Both the position numbers and the translations under genes were made by a program. Below, piece after piece: positions 1-9,653 of a DNA stretch of 64,000 bases. The notes beneath the pieces were generated by a model. That model was not told where the DNA came from, made no database searches, and worked only from the letters and a program-made list of their open reading frames with translations. This stretch comes from Sphingobacteriia bacterium (lineage in GTDB: Bacteria > Bacteroidota > Bacteroidia > Chitinophagales > Chitinophagaceae): assembly GCA_947456855.1 (NCBI GenBank), contig CANGTR010000004.1, positions 1 through 64,000 on the forward strand, given 5' to 3'. Position 1 is the first letter of the stretch. Every line of letters starts with the position of its first letter.

Positions 1-2
1 AA

Positions 3-281
3 GCCAGTTTATCAGACGGTTTATTGGATGTGGTGGTTGTTCAAAAAATGAATAAAGCAAAACTACCATTTGCCATTCTCAGGCAAATGAGGGGCAATAA
101 TAAATTACAAAAACTGGTGGACGACATGAGTACTAAAACCATTTTGTATTTTCAAACACCCAGTTTATCCATTAAAAACGAAAAATTGGCGCCCTTGCAC
201 ATTGATGGCGAACCAAGAGAAACAGCGGAGGCATTAGATATTCGGATTATCAAAGATGCATTTCTACTATTACAGCCCTAG
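3..281 (+). CDS. Diacylglycerol/lipid kinase family protein, C-terminal part (5' end outside window)
   Basis: Frame is open from the window edge (ASLSDGLLDVVVVQKMNKAKLPFAILRQMRG...LHIDGEPRET), typical C-terminus of DgkB/YegS-like kinases. Confidence 0.75.
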   Translation, partial: ASLSDGLLDVVVVQKMNKAKLPFAILRQMRGNNKLQKLVDDMSTKTILYFQTPSLSIKNEKLAPLHIDGEPRETAEALDIRIIKDAFLLLQP

Positions 282-285
282 CATT

Positions 286-2547
286 TTATTGAGCTTGTAT
301 CTGTTTAAGCCGCTGGAAAGATGCTTGATTGATTGGATTAGACAATGCATTGGCAATATCTCTTTTTTCTGCAGCTGTTAAGTGAAAGCTTAAACTTGCA
401 GCAGCATCTTTTGAAGCAGGAACATATTGAAATGGAATTCGATAAAAATTAGGACCATAGGTTTTACTCAAATAATCCAATTGATCGTGTTGCGCATAAT
501 CCTGCATTTTATACCAGTTGTTTTGAAGAATTAAAAAGGGCTTTGTTAAAAATCCAATCAATGAATTACTCTCCAATGGTTTATCCCAATCACTCATACT
601 TCTGTCTCTAATTTGAATAACAATCACTTTTGAGGTATTCTCTTTGAGCCAATCTTTAAAAACTTCTATAAATCGCAAGGAAGACTCCTGGCCAAAATTA
701 TCCCTTAAGCCAGCATCCATAACATCTACAATAGGATTGGAGGGCAGCCATACATTGGGCAATACATAAGGGAATGTAGCATTCATTCTCAAGGCAGTAA
801 GCAAACTAATTCCTTGGCTATTTTGTTTTTTAAACAATGTATGAAAATCGATTGCATCAGGATCGAAAGATTCTATTTGTTGATTATTGGATATTGGCTT
901 CATTAAAAAACGAACAGGTCTTGTGGCAAGAATCATTTTTCTTCCATCTCTAGTAATCACCGAATTAAAAAATATTGCTGGCAACAAACCTTTTTGTTCT
1001 GCTTCTTCATAAGCCGAAATAGGTTTGTCTAAAACAGATGCTGTGTTCTCATTTAATTTTTGTTCAAAAGCATATCCCCTGTCTTTAATATATGCAAAGC
1101 CATTATAGTTAAATTTTTGTGCAGGGCTTAACAAGTCTCTGGTAAGAAAAGAAGAAAAAATCGGGCTCAATAAATCTTTGGTAATATTGGTAATGTATTG
1201 TTTGTCTTGCAAATTAATCTTGGCGCCCTTTAATTGTTGATATTGCAATTCTCTAAAATAAGCAGCCCCCAACATTCCGCCGGAAGCACCACTGATTAAT
1301 ATGGTTTGTTGCATTAATTGTCCATTTAATTGCTTGTTTAATTGTTGAAGTGTGTTCATGGTAAATGCCGCACTTCTTAAACCACCACCACTGGTATTGA
1401 TAATATACAGAACTGGTTTGGGAGAAGACTGTCTTGATTTCCAATTATTCAAAATGGTTAAATATGCTTGCTTGTCTTTTTGAATAAGCGAATCATTGGC
1501 CATTTCGTTAATGGATGCTCTACTATAAATGGGTCGATCTTTTTGATTAAGATAATTTATACCATATGCTTTGTTTCTTGGATCGATAATTTCTTTTTGA
1601 TACAAGATATTTGCAATAATATAAAGAAGCACAACTACTGGGATACTCCATGAACGCAAGAAAATAGAAAGTGCTCCTGCAAATGCAATTAAAATAGAAA
1701 AGAATAAAGTAATACTAGCTGCTGCAGGTAATTGAAACAATTGAGTATCAGAACTATATCCTACTAAAATTAAAAAAATAAATGCAAGCGTAATTGCTAA
1801 TACTGCTGCCACATGATGCCGATTAAATACAGCATCCAAAAATTCTTGACTATAATGCCTTACATCACGTGGTTTACGCAAACGAAATCCAGCACTTAAA
1901 AACCAGTCCACCCGCATTTCATACTTTTCTTTAGGAAGTATTGTAGTAAAGGCCACTCGCTGGTACTCCTTATGTTCATATTTAATTGTAGTAGATAATG
2001 TATAATAAATGGTTTTATCGGCGCTGAAAAAATAAACAAATGCAATCAATAAAGACAAAATCAAACCACCCATATAACCTAACGTCAACAAAAGAATTTC
2101 TTTGGTTGAAAACAATTCTTGCGAACTAGCATAATGAATTGCGTTGAGTAAATAAAAAACCAAGAAAGCCAACGGAATGATGGCATTATTGATACAATAT
2201 TTTAAAAAGGGCTGCGCGTTGGTTGCTAAAAATCGCATGTTTTTCCCATGCAAAATAAAAGTGGTGATATTCCAACTCATGATAAAAACACCAGAAGCAA
2301 ATCCCACAATAGAAGTACTTAAATAAGTTACTTCACCAAAGTATTCCGGAGCCAGAAACAGTGAATCTGCTCCAAAGGTTTTCATAAAATTTCCTGCAAC
2401 AGTTGCAAACAACAGATACCAGAATAACAGAAACACCTGGTATCTTCTGAAATGAATCAGAAAAAGTTGAATGGGTAAAGAAAACCAAATGCCAATCAAG
2501 TATTTCTTCATACAACTAAGATGATTAAATACTTCATCTCGCTGCAC
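286..2547 (-). CDS. Patatin-like phospholipase with N-terminal multi-TM region
   Basis: Several hydrophobic segments, then GASGG nucleophile-elbow motif (ILISGASGGMLGAAYF) and DAGLRDNFG (patatin Asp motif). Confidence 0.75.
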   Translation of the reverse strand: MQRDEVFNHLSCMKKYLIGIWFSLPIQLFLIHFRRYQVFLLFWYLLFATVAGNFMKTFGADSLFLAPEYFGEVTYLSTSIVGFASGVFIMSWNITTFILHGKNMRFLATNAQPFLKYCINNAIIPLAFLVFYLLNAIHYASSQELFSTKEILLLTLGYMGGLILSLLIAFVYFFSADKTIYYTLSTTIKYEHKEYQRVAFTTILPKEKYEMRVDWFLSAGFRLRKPRDVRHYSQEFLDAVFNRHHVAAVLAITLAFIFLILVGYSSDTQLFQLPAAASITLFFSILIAFAGALSIFLRSWSIPVVVLLYIIANILYQKEIIDPRNKAYGINYLNQKDRPIYSRASINEMANDSLIQKDKQAYLTILNNWKSRQSSPKPVLYIINTSGGGLRSAAFTMNTLQQLNKQLNGQLMQQTILISGASGGMLGAAYFRELQYQQLKGAKINLQDKQYITNITKDLLSPIFSSFLTRDLLSPAQKFNYNGFAYIKDRGYAFEQKLNENTASVLDKPISAYEEAEQKGLLPAIFFNSVITRDGRKMILATRPVRFLMKPISNNQQIESFDPDAIDFHTLFKKQNSQGISLLTALRMNATFPYVLPNVWLPSNPIVDVMDAGLRDNFGQESSLRFIEVFKDWLKENTSKVIVIQIRDRSMSDWDKPLESNSLIGFLTKPFLILQNNWYKMQDYAQHDQLDYLSKTYGPNFYRIPFQYVPASKDAAASLSFHLTAAEKRDIANALSNPINQASFQRLKQIQAQ

Positions 2548-2560
2548 TAAGTTACTTAAA

Positions 2561-3643
2561 TTATGCTGTTTCTTTTCTAATTACAAATAAGGTTAACACC
2601 AATGAAAGCAATAAAAGCATTCCAGTTAATTGGTGCAATTGAGCTGTCCATTCAAATAACCCCCAATTTCCTGGTATTATTCCTTTACTAAACAATACGG
2701 TTCCTATTCCAAGTGCAACTTGTATCAAAACAATAATCAATGGCCATTTTTTTACCCGATTGAAAAGGATTGATCCATTGATTTTATTCAAACTCAAAGT
2801 CCACAAGGCTATTAAAATGATTAACAGGTAAGCTATCCCACGATGGATGAAATGAATCAAAATGGTATTGTCAATAAAATTGAGGAAGAATGATTGATCC
2901 TTGAATAATTGATCAGGAACCCATGCTCCATTTATGGTGGGCCAGGTAGAAGCTACGCTTGCTGCTTTATGACCTGCCATTAATGCTCCATACAATAATT
3001 GCACTACCAATAAGCCCAATAATAAACAATTGATTTTAAGCGCTTTTGAATTTCGAACCAATTGCGCTTGCTTTATCAAACAACTCAAGGCAAACCAAAA
3101 TGTATAACTAAGTAAGCCCATTGCTAAAATAAAATGCAGCGCCAATCGGGTTGGTTTAACGTATACAGCATCACCTGATAAGCCACTGGCCACCATGATC
3201 CAACCTACTCCTCCTTGCAATGCTCCTAAAAGAAATAGCACTGCCAATGGTTTTACCATTTCTTTTTTAAAGGCTTTCTTCCATAAAAACCAAATAAAAC
3301 CAAATGCAAATACCAAACCAATTGTTCTAGCCCAAAGCCTGTGAAACCATTCCCAGAAAAAAATATATTGAAAATCTTTCAAGGAGAATTCAAAATTGAG
3401 CAACTGAAACTGTGGGGTTTGTTTGTATTTATCAAATTCAACCAACCAAGCTGCTTCATTCAATGGAGGCAGGGTTCCTGTAATTACATTCCATTCGGTT
3501 ATAGACAACCCACTTCCTGTTAAACGGGTGATTCCGCCTAGGGCAATTTGTACAACCGTCATCCCTACTCCTATCAATAACCAAATAGCAACTTGCTTAT
3601 CCGACCTTTTCAATTGATCCATATTTTTATATTTTCTGTTCAA
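2561..3643 (-). CDS. ctaA: Heme A synthase, COX15/CtaA family
   Basis: GGITRLTGSGLSITEW, FIHRGIAYL, LHQLTGMLLLL motifs; 8-TM protein of 360 aa. Confidence 0.9.
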   Translation of the reverse strand: MNRKYKNMDQLKRSDKQVAIWLLIGVGMTVVQIALGGITRLTGSGLSITEWNVITGTLPPLNEAAWLVEFDKYKQTPQFQLLNFEFSLKDFQYIFFWEWFHRLWARTIGLVFAFGFIWFLWKKAFKKEMVKPLAVLFLLGALQGGVGWIMVASGLSGDAVYVKPTRLALHFILAMGLLSYTFWFALSCLIKQAQLVRNSKALKINCLLLGLLVVQLLYGALMAGHKAASVASTWPTINGAWVPDQLFKDQSFFLNFIDNTILIHFIHRGIAYLLIILIALWTLSLNKINGSILFNRVKKWPLIIVLIQVALGIGTVLFSKGIIPGNWGLFEWTAQLHQLTGMLLLLSLVLTLFVIRKETA

Positions 3644-3723
3644 TTACAAAGGTATAACAACCAAAACGGTAGTTTTGATTAAATCAATTTGATACTATTG
3701 ATCCAATAACTGAATTTTACCCC

Positions 3724-4323
3724 ATGTTACCCTCTTTTTACCAGGATATGTTATTGGAAGCAGGTTGTGATGAAGCTGGAAGAGGTTGCTATGCCGGGCC
3801 AGTTTTTGCAGCTGCTGTTATTTTACCAAGGGATTTTAAACATCCTTTATTAAACGATAGTAAGCAAGTGGCAGAAAAACAACGATTGGTACTAAAAGAA
3901 GTGATTGAATCGAATGCAATTGCCTGGTCGGTTGCAAGTATTGAAGTAGAGGAGATTGATTCCATCAACATACTTAAAGCAAGTTTTAAAGCCATGCATA
4001 CAGCAATAGCGCAGTTAAAAGTTGATCCAGCATTTTTATTGATTGATGGAAACCGATTTATACCCTATAAAAAAATACCCCATTTATGTATTGTAAAAGG
4101 GGATGGAAAATATGCATCTATTGCTGCGGCAAGCATATTAGCTAAAACGCATAGAGATGCGTATATGGAAAAAATACACCACCAGTTCCCGCAATATGGT
4201 TGGAATAGAAATAAAGGGTATGGCACATTAGAACATCGAATTGGGATTGAAAAAAATGGACTATGTATTCACCACCGAAAAAGTTTTAATATAGTTCCAT
4301 CCCAAATGACTATTCCTTTTTAA
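3724..4323 (+). CDS. rnhB: Ribonuclease HII
   Basis: [44 protein letters not shown] motifs. Confidence 0.95.
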   Translation: MLPSFYQDMLLEAGCDEAGRGCYAGPVFAAAVILPRDFKHPLLNDSKQVAEKQRLVLKEVIESNAIAWSVASIEVEEIDSINILKASFKAMHTAIAQLKVDPAFLLIDGNRFIPYKKIPHLCIVKGDGKYASIAAASILAKTHRDAYMEKIHHQFPQYGWNRNKGYGTLEHRIGIEKNGLCIHHRKSFNIVPSQMTIPF

Positions 4324-4931
4324 TCCATTTCCCAAATTCCTGCGCCCTGACGCACCAATTCATATGCTGGTTGGGTACAATCAATAATGGTAGATGGTAC
4401 TATACCTCCATTTCCTCCATCTACTACAATATCAACTAAGTTCTCAAATTTTTCGTGCATCAATTCAGGATCTGTATATTCCTCTACCATATCGCCAGGT
4501 AAGGATGCAGATAATATTGGACGACCCAATTGTTCTACAATTGTTCTGGCTATTAGGTTATTGGGGATTCTTAACCCAATGGTACTTTTTTTGCTTTGCA
4601 ATAATCGCGGCACTTCTTTACTAGCTGGAAGAATAAAAGTATATGGACCAGGCAAATGACTTTTTAATACCCGATACAAGGATGTATCAATTGGTTTACA
4701 GTATTTACTCAGATCACTTAAATCGTTACAAATAAAACTCAACTGTGCTTTATTAGGATCTACTTGTTTAATTCTTGCAATTCTTTCGATGGCTTTTGGT
4801 TGAAAAATATCGCATCCTAAGCCATAGATCGTATCCGTTGGATAAATAATAATTCCACCATCTTTTAAACAATCAATGATTGTTTTTATATGCCTTGGGT
4901 TGGGATTATCAGGATGCACATGCAATAACAT
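4320..4931 (-). CDS. L-threonylcarbamoyladenylate synthase (Sua5/YciO/YrdC family)
   Basis: [35 protein letters not shown] track starts at 5030, but the internal Met at 4931 is preferred because a terminator-like hairpin lies in the upstream extension. Confidence 0.88.
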   Translation of the reverse strand: MLLHVHPDNPNPRHIKTIIDCLKDGGIIIYPTDTIYGLGCDIFQPKAIERIARIKQVDPNKAQLSFICNDLSDLSKYCKPIDTSLYRVLKSHLPGPYTFILPASKEVPRLLQSKKSTIGLRIPNNLIARTIVEQLGRPILSASLPGDMVEEYTDPELMHEKFENLVDIVVDGGNGGIVPSTIIDCTQPAYELVRQGAGIWEMD

Positions 4932-4954
4932 ACATGAAGTTAAGCCTAAAAAAC

Positions 4955-4976
4955 GAAGACGGCTAAAGCCGTCTTC
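4955..4976 (-). terminator. Hairpin plus T-run upstream of the Sua5-family start (terminator or attenuator)
   Basis: GAAGACGGC-TAAA-GCCGTCTTC perfect 9-bp stem; on the minus strand followed by GTTTTTTAGG. Confidence 0.6.
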
Positions 4977-5204
4977 TGTTTGTTTGTAACCCCTGGTTAA
5001 ATAATCATAATTACAATGAATAGTCACCATCCGCTGTAATTACAAGGTAAAAGTAGACAGCAGAAAAAAACCAAACAAGGTATTATACACTGATTTTTAA
5101 TAGGTTAATTAACGGCCAAAAAAAGGTAGCAATTCATTGGTTTTAAGGTTTTTTTAAGTTAAATTCGTTACAGAAAATTGCTCTTATAATTACAATTAAA
5201 CTGC

Positions 5205-5858
5205 ATGAAAAAGATTGTTTTAGTAGACGACCATGTCTTGCTAAGAAATGGTTTATGTAACATAATTAGTAGTTTCCCTGGATACAGCGTTTTATTCGAG
5301 GCAGATAATGGCAAAGATTTTATACGGCAACTACTTGCCAATAACCTTCCTGATATGGTATTATTAGATGTTTCTATGCCAGAAATGAATGGATACGAAA
5401 CAGCCAATTGGTTATTAAAAAATTATCCGGCCATTCCTGTTTTGGTGTTGAGCATGTTTAATGAAGAAAAATGCATTATCAAAATGCTTCAATTAGGAGT
5501 CAAAGGATATATTTTGAAAGATATTAAACCACTGGAACTACTTCATGCCCTGGATATGGTTTATGAGAAAGGAATGTATTTTAATGAATTATTGTATGAC
5601 AATTTAGTGCACACGATTAAAAATGGTGTTTGTGAACCCGAGGATCCTTATCAAAAATTAATCAATTTACCGGAACGTGAAAAGGAGTTCTTAAAATGGG
5701 CTTGCACCGAAAAAACATTAAAAGAAATTGCTGCAGAAATGTGTTTAAGCCCAAGAACAATAGATGGTTACAGAGATAATTTATTTGAGAAACTAAATGT
5801 AACCAGCCGTGTTGGCTTGGTATTATTTGCTTTAAGAACAGAAGTAGTAAAACTATGA
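5205..5858 (+). CDS. Response regulator, NarL/FixJ (LuxR-type HTH) family
   Basis: Receiver domain (VLVDDHVLLRNGL, MVLLDVSMPEMNG, GVKGYILKD) plus LuxR HTH (LKEIAAEMCLSPRTIDGYRDNLFEKL). Confidence 0.9.
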   Translation: MKKIVLVDDHVLLRNGLCNIISSFPGYSVLFEADNGKDFIRQLLANNLPDMVLLDVSMPEMNGYETANWLLKNYPAIPVLVLSMFNEEKCIIKMLQLGVKGYILKDIKPLELLHALDMVYEKGMYFNELLYDNLVHTIKNGVCEPEDPYQKLINLPEREKEFLKWACTEKTLKEIAAEMCLSPRTIDGYRDNLFEKLNVTSRVGLVLFALRTEVVKL

Positions 5859-6893
5859 TTTGATTTCCCAAACCTCTCTACCGCGTAATAATTTATCTAG
5901 GTTTCCTTTGCCTTTGGTAACAATTGTTTCTTCAATTTGCATAGCCATTACATCTTCGTAACATGGACGATCGGTTTCAAAAAACACACCGAATGGTCTT
6001 GGGAAATGCCCTCCTTCTTTATTCGGGTTGTCGAACATTCTGGTTAAAACTTGGGCTTTATAAAAATCGCGCTCATCGTGAACCCATAAATCATCGGTAC
6101 TTGCGCCTTCTCCTAATTCAACTACAACAGGCTTAAATCCATCCAATTTAATGCCTTTGTTTTGGCTAGCGCCAAAGATCATTGGCTTACCATGTTCCAA
6201 GAACAATGTTTCTTCTGCCTTGGAGGATTTCTCTGTGAATATTTCGAAAGCACCATCATTAAAAATGTTGCAGTTCTGATAAATTTCTAAGAAAGAAGAT
6301 CCTTTGTGTCCGTTGGCTCGAGTAAGCATGTATTGCAAATGCTTGGGATCACGATCCATTGAACGTCCGATAAATGTGGCGTCTGCTCCCATGGCCAATG
6401 CCAATGGATTAAAAGGATGATCGATACTGCCAAAAGGCGTACTCTTGGTAACTTTATTCTCTTCAGATGTGGGAGAATATTGCCCTTTGGTTAAACCATA
6501 AATCTGGTTATTGAACAATAAAATATTTACATCAAAATTTCTTCTTAATAAATGTATGGTATGATTTCCGCCAATGCTTAGTCCGTCTCCATCACCTGTA
6601 ACAATCCAAACACTTAATTCGGGGCGAGATGCTTTTAGTCCACTGGCTACAGCTGTTGCACGTCCATGGATGCTATGCATTCCGTAAGTATTCATATAAT
6701 AAGGGAAACGACTGCTGCATCCAATGCCGCTAATGATTACAATGTTTTCTCTTGGCACACCAATTGTAGGCATTACTTTTTGTACCTGCGCTAAAATGGA
6801 ATAATCTCCACATCCAGGACACCAACGAACTTCTTGGTCAGTTGCAAAATCCTTAGATGTTAAAACGGGGCTAGCGATTGTTTCTGTACTCAT
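5853..6893 (-). CDS. korB: 2-oxoacid:ferredoxin oxidoreductase subunit beta
   Basis: WCPGCGDYSIL, GIGCSSRFPYYMNTYGMHSIHGRA, TGDGDGLSIGGNH (TPP binding). Confidence 0.92.
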   Translation of the reverse strand: MSTETIASPVLTSKDFATDQEVRWCPGCGDYSILAQVQKVMPTIGVPRENIVIISGIGCSSRFPYYMNTYGMHSIHGRATAVASGLKASRPELSVWIVTGDGDGLSIGGNHTIHLLRRNFDVNILLFNNQIYGLTKGQYSPTSEENKVTKSTPFGSIDHPFNPLALAMGADATFIGRSMDRDPKHLQYMLTRANGHKGSSFLEIYQNCNIFNDGAFEIFTEKSSKAEETLFLEHGKPMIFGASQNKGIKLDGFKPVVVELGEGASTDDLWVHDERDFYKAQVLTRMFDNPNKEGGHFPRPFGVFFETDRPCYEDVMAMQIEETIVTKGKGNLDKLLRGREVWEIKS

Positions 6894-6978
6894 ATAAATA
6901 GATTATCCAACAAAGTAATAAAGTTACATATTCGGAAGGGAAAATACCAATTTTTCAATTTTGGGTACCAATAACTGC

Positions 6979-7326
6979 TTAATGCTTTGCATTAAGCTCC
7001 TCCCAATACTCGGCAGCCCTTCTGGTATGTGGTATTACAATGGTTCCACCTACAATATTGGCCACTGCAAATACTTCATACATTTCTTCGGTATTCACTC
7101 CTAATTCATGGCTTTTGCCTAAATGGTACTTGATACAATCATCGCAACGCAATACCATACTGGCTACCAAACCCAACAATTCCTTTGTTTTTTTATCCAG
7201 CGCTCCTTCATCATAAGTATTGGTATCTAGATTCCACAACCTTTTCATCACTAGGTTATTCTTGCTCAGAATCACTTCATTCATTCTTTCACGATAACTA
7301 TTGAATTCATTCACCATTTCGCTCAT
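6979..7326 (-). CDS. Carboxymuconolactone decarboxylase / AhpD-like family protein
   Basis: LRCDDCIKYHLGKSHELGV CxxC...H motif. Confidence 0.88.
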   Translation of the reverse strand: MSEMVNEFNSYRERMNEVILSKNNLVMKRLWNLDTNTYDEGALDKKTKELLGLVASMVLRCDDCIKYHLGKSHELGVNTEEMYEVFAVANIVGGTIVIPHTRRAAEYWEELNAKH

Positions 7327-7400
7327 AAAAATATTTTAGACAACAAAAATACAGTGGCTGCATAGAATTATTTGTATTTTGTACGACTAAACTTGCAGAT

Positions 7401-9548
7401 ATGAAAAAATTGCTCTTTTTGTTGTTTATCCCATTTTGGGCGATTGGTCAAAACAAAACTGATTTAATCAAAATCACTGATATGCTTCAAATGAAGCAAA
7501 TGAGCGGCTTGAGTTTTAGCCCAGACGGAAGCAAGGCCGTTTTTGTGTTAAATAGTATTGAGCAAGAAGGAACTAGTAAATGGGAATTCAAATATACCAA
7601 TCAATTATACCTGGTTGCTACCGATGGTTCAAGTGCCCCGAAAGCCTTGACTACAAAGGAAAGTGCGGGACAGCCTTCATGGAGCCCCGATGGAAAACAA
7701 TTGGCATTTGTTAAAACGGCTGATGGCAAACCGCAGATCTTTTTATTGTCAATTGATGGTGGTGAGGTGGTGCAATTAACTAAATTTAAATATGGAGCAA
7801 GCAATCCTAAATGGAGCCCTGATGGAAAACAAATTGTGTTTGGTGTATCTGTTCCATTCAAAGATTTATTAAAAGATAGTGTACTCAATCCGGGCAAAAG
7901 CTTACCGAAATGGCCAATGGAAAAACCAGGATTTAATCAAAATGAATTTTTAAATGCATCTACAGCAAACCCAGATCCTGATGGAACATTAGAAGAAATC
8001 AGGGCTTATTTAGAGTTGAATGCAACCGATAAAAAAGCCAAGGTTTTTAATAAATTAAATTTTCAAGAAGAAACTACCACATCTCCTGAACTTTCATTCA
8101 GCCACGTATTTGTAACAGCAGTTCAACCTAATTCAATACCCGTAGCTATTACCAAAGGATTTTATCGTTTTGGAAACGCCGTATTTTCTGCTGATGGATC
8201 AACCATTGTTTTCACCGGAAGTATGAATGATACACAACATCCAGACCGTGTACAGGAAAGTCAAATATTTACTGCATCCAGCAATGGCGCTAATATGAAA
8301 ATGATTCTTGGAGCAAAAGGCAAAACCTATAATAGTCCTTCATTATCGCCCTCAGGAAAATGGCTGGCTTTTCAAATGGGTCTGACCAATACAGTTGATA
8401 TTCCATCTTTAGCTATTATGCCAATTAACGGAACATTGAGTGAGGCTACTATCCTTCCTTTCGACAGAAATAAAGGTGGATTGAATTGGAGTAATGATGA
8501 AAAATATATTTATTTCACTGCACAGAGTAATGGTGGAGCACCCATTTATAGGGTTGATGTAAAAACCAAAGCAGTAGAGCAACTTACAGAATCAACGGCA
8601 GGCATTAGTAGTTATGATTTATACAATAATCAATTGGTATATGTTAAAACAGAAGTAGCCAACCCTTTTGAATTATACAGTAGTGATGCTTCAGGAAAAA
8701 ATGCACAGCGCATTAGTAGTTTCAATTACAATTGGGTGAGCAAAAAACAATTGAGCTTACCAGAGAAAAAAACATTTAAAAACGAAAAAGGACAAACCGT
8801 AGAATATTGGGTGATGAAGCCTGCTAATTATGAAGCAGGGAAAAAATATCCTGCTATACTGGATATTCATGGTGGACCAACTGCCATGTGGGGACCTGGT
8901 GAAAGCTCTATGTGGCATGAGTTTCAGTACTATTGTGCAAAGGGTTATGTAGTAGTATATGGTAACCCAAGAGGTTCGGGTGGATATGGTACCGAATTTT
9001 TAAGAGCGAATATGAATGATTGGGGTAAAGGCCCAACATCGGATGTATTAACTTCTTTGAATTTAGCAGCTAAAGATGGTTTTATTGATACAACTAAACT
9101 CGCAGTAACTGGTGGATCATATGCAGGTTATTTAGTAGCTTGGATTGTAGGGCACGATCAGCGTTTTAAAGCAGCATGTGCGCAAAGAGGTGTATACGAT
9201 TTAGGCACTTTCTTTGGAGAAGGAAATGCTTGGCGATTAGTACCCAATTATTTTGGCGGCTATCCTTGGGAAGAAAAATCAAAAGCAATTATCGAAAGAG
9301 AATCTCCCATTAAATATGTAGCCAACATTCGTACCCCTTTAATTATTTTTCATGGAGAGAACGATTTAAGAACGGGTGTGATTCAAAGTGAAATGTTGTA
9401 CCGCAGTTTAAAAGTATTGGGAAGAACCGTTGAATATGTTCGCCATCCTGGCGCCACACATGAAATTACCCGTACAGGAAATAATCGCCAACGAATCGAT
9501 CAAATGCTCAGAACCATGGAGTTTTTTGAAAGGTTTATTAAGCACTAA
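7401..9548 (+). CDS. S9 family peptidase (prolyl oligopeptidase/acylaminoacyl peptidase-like), secreted
   Basis: Signal peptide; PD40 repeats (SPDGKQ); GGSYAGYL catalytic Ser, GENDLRTG Asp, GATHE His. Confidence 0.93.
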   Translation: MKKLLFLLFIPFWAIGQNKTDLIKITDMLQMKQMSGLSFSPDGSKAVFVLNSIEQEGTSKWEFKYTNQLYLVATDGSSAPKALTTKESAGQPSWSPDGKQLAFVKTADGKPQIFLLSIDGGEVVQLTKFKYGASNPKWSPDGKQIVFGVSVPFKDLLKDSVLNPGKSLPKWPMEKPGFNQNEFLNASTANPDPDGTLEEIRAYLELNATDKKAKVFNKLNFQEETTTSPELSFSHVFVTAVQPNSIPVAITKGFYRFGNAVFSADGSTIVFTGSMNDTQHPDRVQESQIFTASSNGANMKMILGAKGKTYNSPSLSPSGKWLAFQMGLTNTVDIPSLAIMPINGTLSEATILPFDRNKGGLNWSNDEKYIYFTAQSNGGAPIYRVDVKTKAVEQLTESTAGISSYDLYNNQLVYVKTEVANPFELYSSDASGKNAQRISSFNYNWVSKKQLSLPEKKTFKNEKGQTVEYWVMKPANYEAGKKYPAILDIHGGPTAMWGPGESSMWHEFQYYCAKGYVVVYGNPRGSGGYGTEFLRANMNDWGKGPTSDVLTSLNLAAKDGFIDTTKLAVTGGSYAGYLVAWIVGHDQRFKAACAQRGVYDLGTFFGEGNAWRLVPNYFGGYPWEEKSKAIIERESPIKYVANIRTPLIIFHGENDLRTGVIQSEMLYRSLKVLGRTVEYVRHPGATHEITRTGNNRQRIDQMLRTMEFFERFIKH

Positions 9549-9552
9549 TAAC

Positions 9553-9649
9553 GGCTTATTTGATGTGTAACGGATTGTTTGTGGCGGTAAATAACCGGTT
9601 GACCATTAATTGTTGCTGGTTGCCAATCCGGGCTTATTTTAATATGTAA
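9553..9649. repeat. Composite repeat: direct repeats outside, inverted repeats inside
   Basis: GGCTTATTTGATGTGTAA (9553-9570) and GGCTTATTTTAATATGTAA (9631-9649) flank CGGATTG (9571-9577) and CAATCCG (9624-9630). Confidence 0.5.
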
Positions 9650-9653
9650 TCTA

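Noticed and set aside
7680-7835. Repeated ~20-nt DNA word TGGAGCCCYGATGGAAAACAA
   Set aside because: Explained by successive PD40/WD-like protein repeats (WSPDGKQ) in the S9 peptidase
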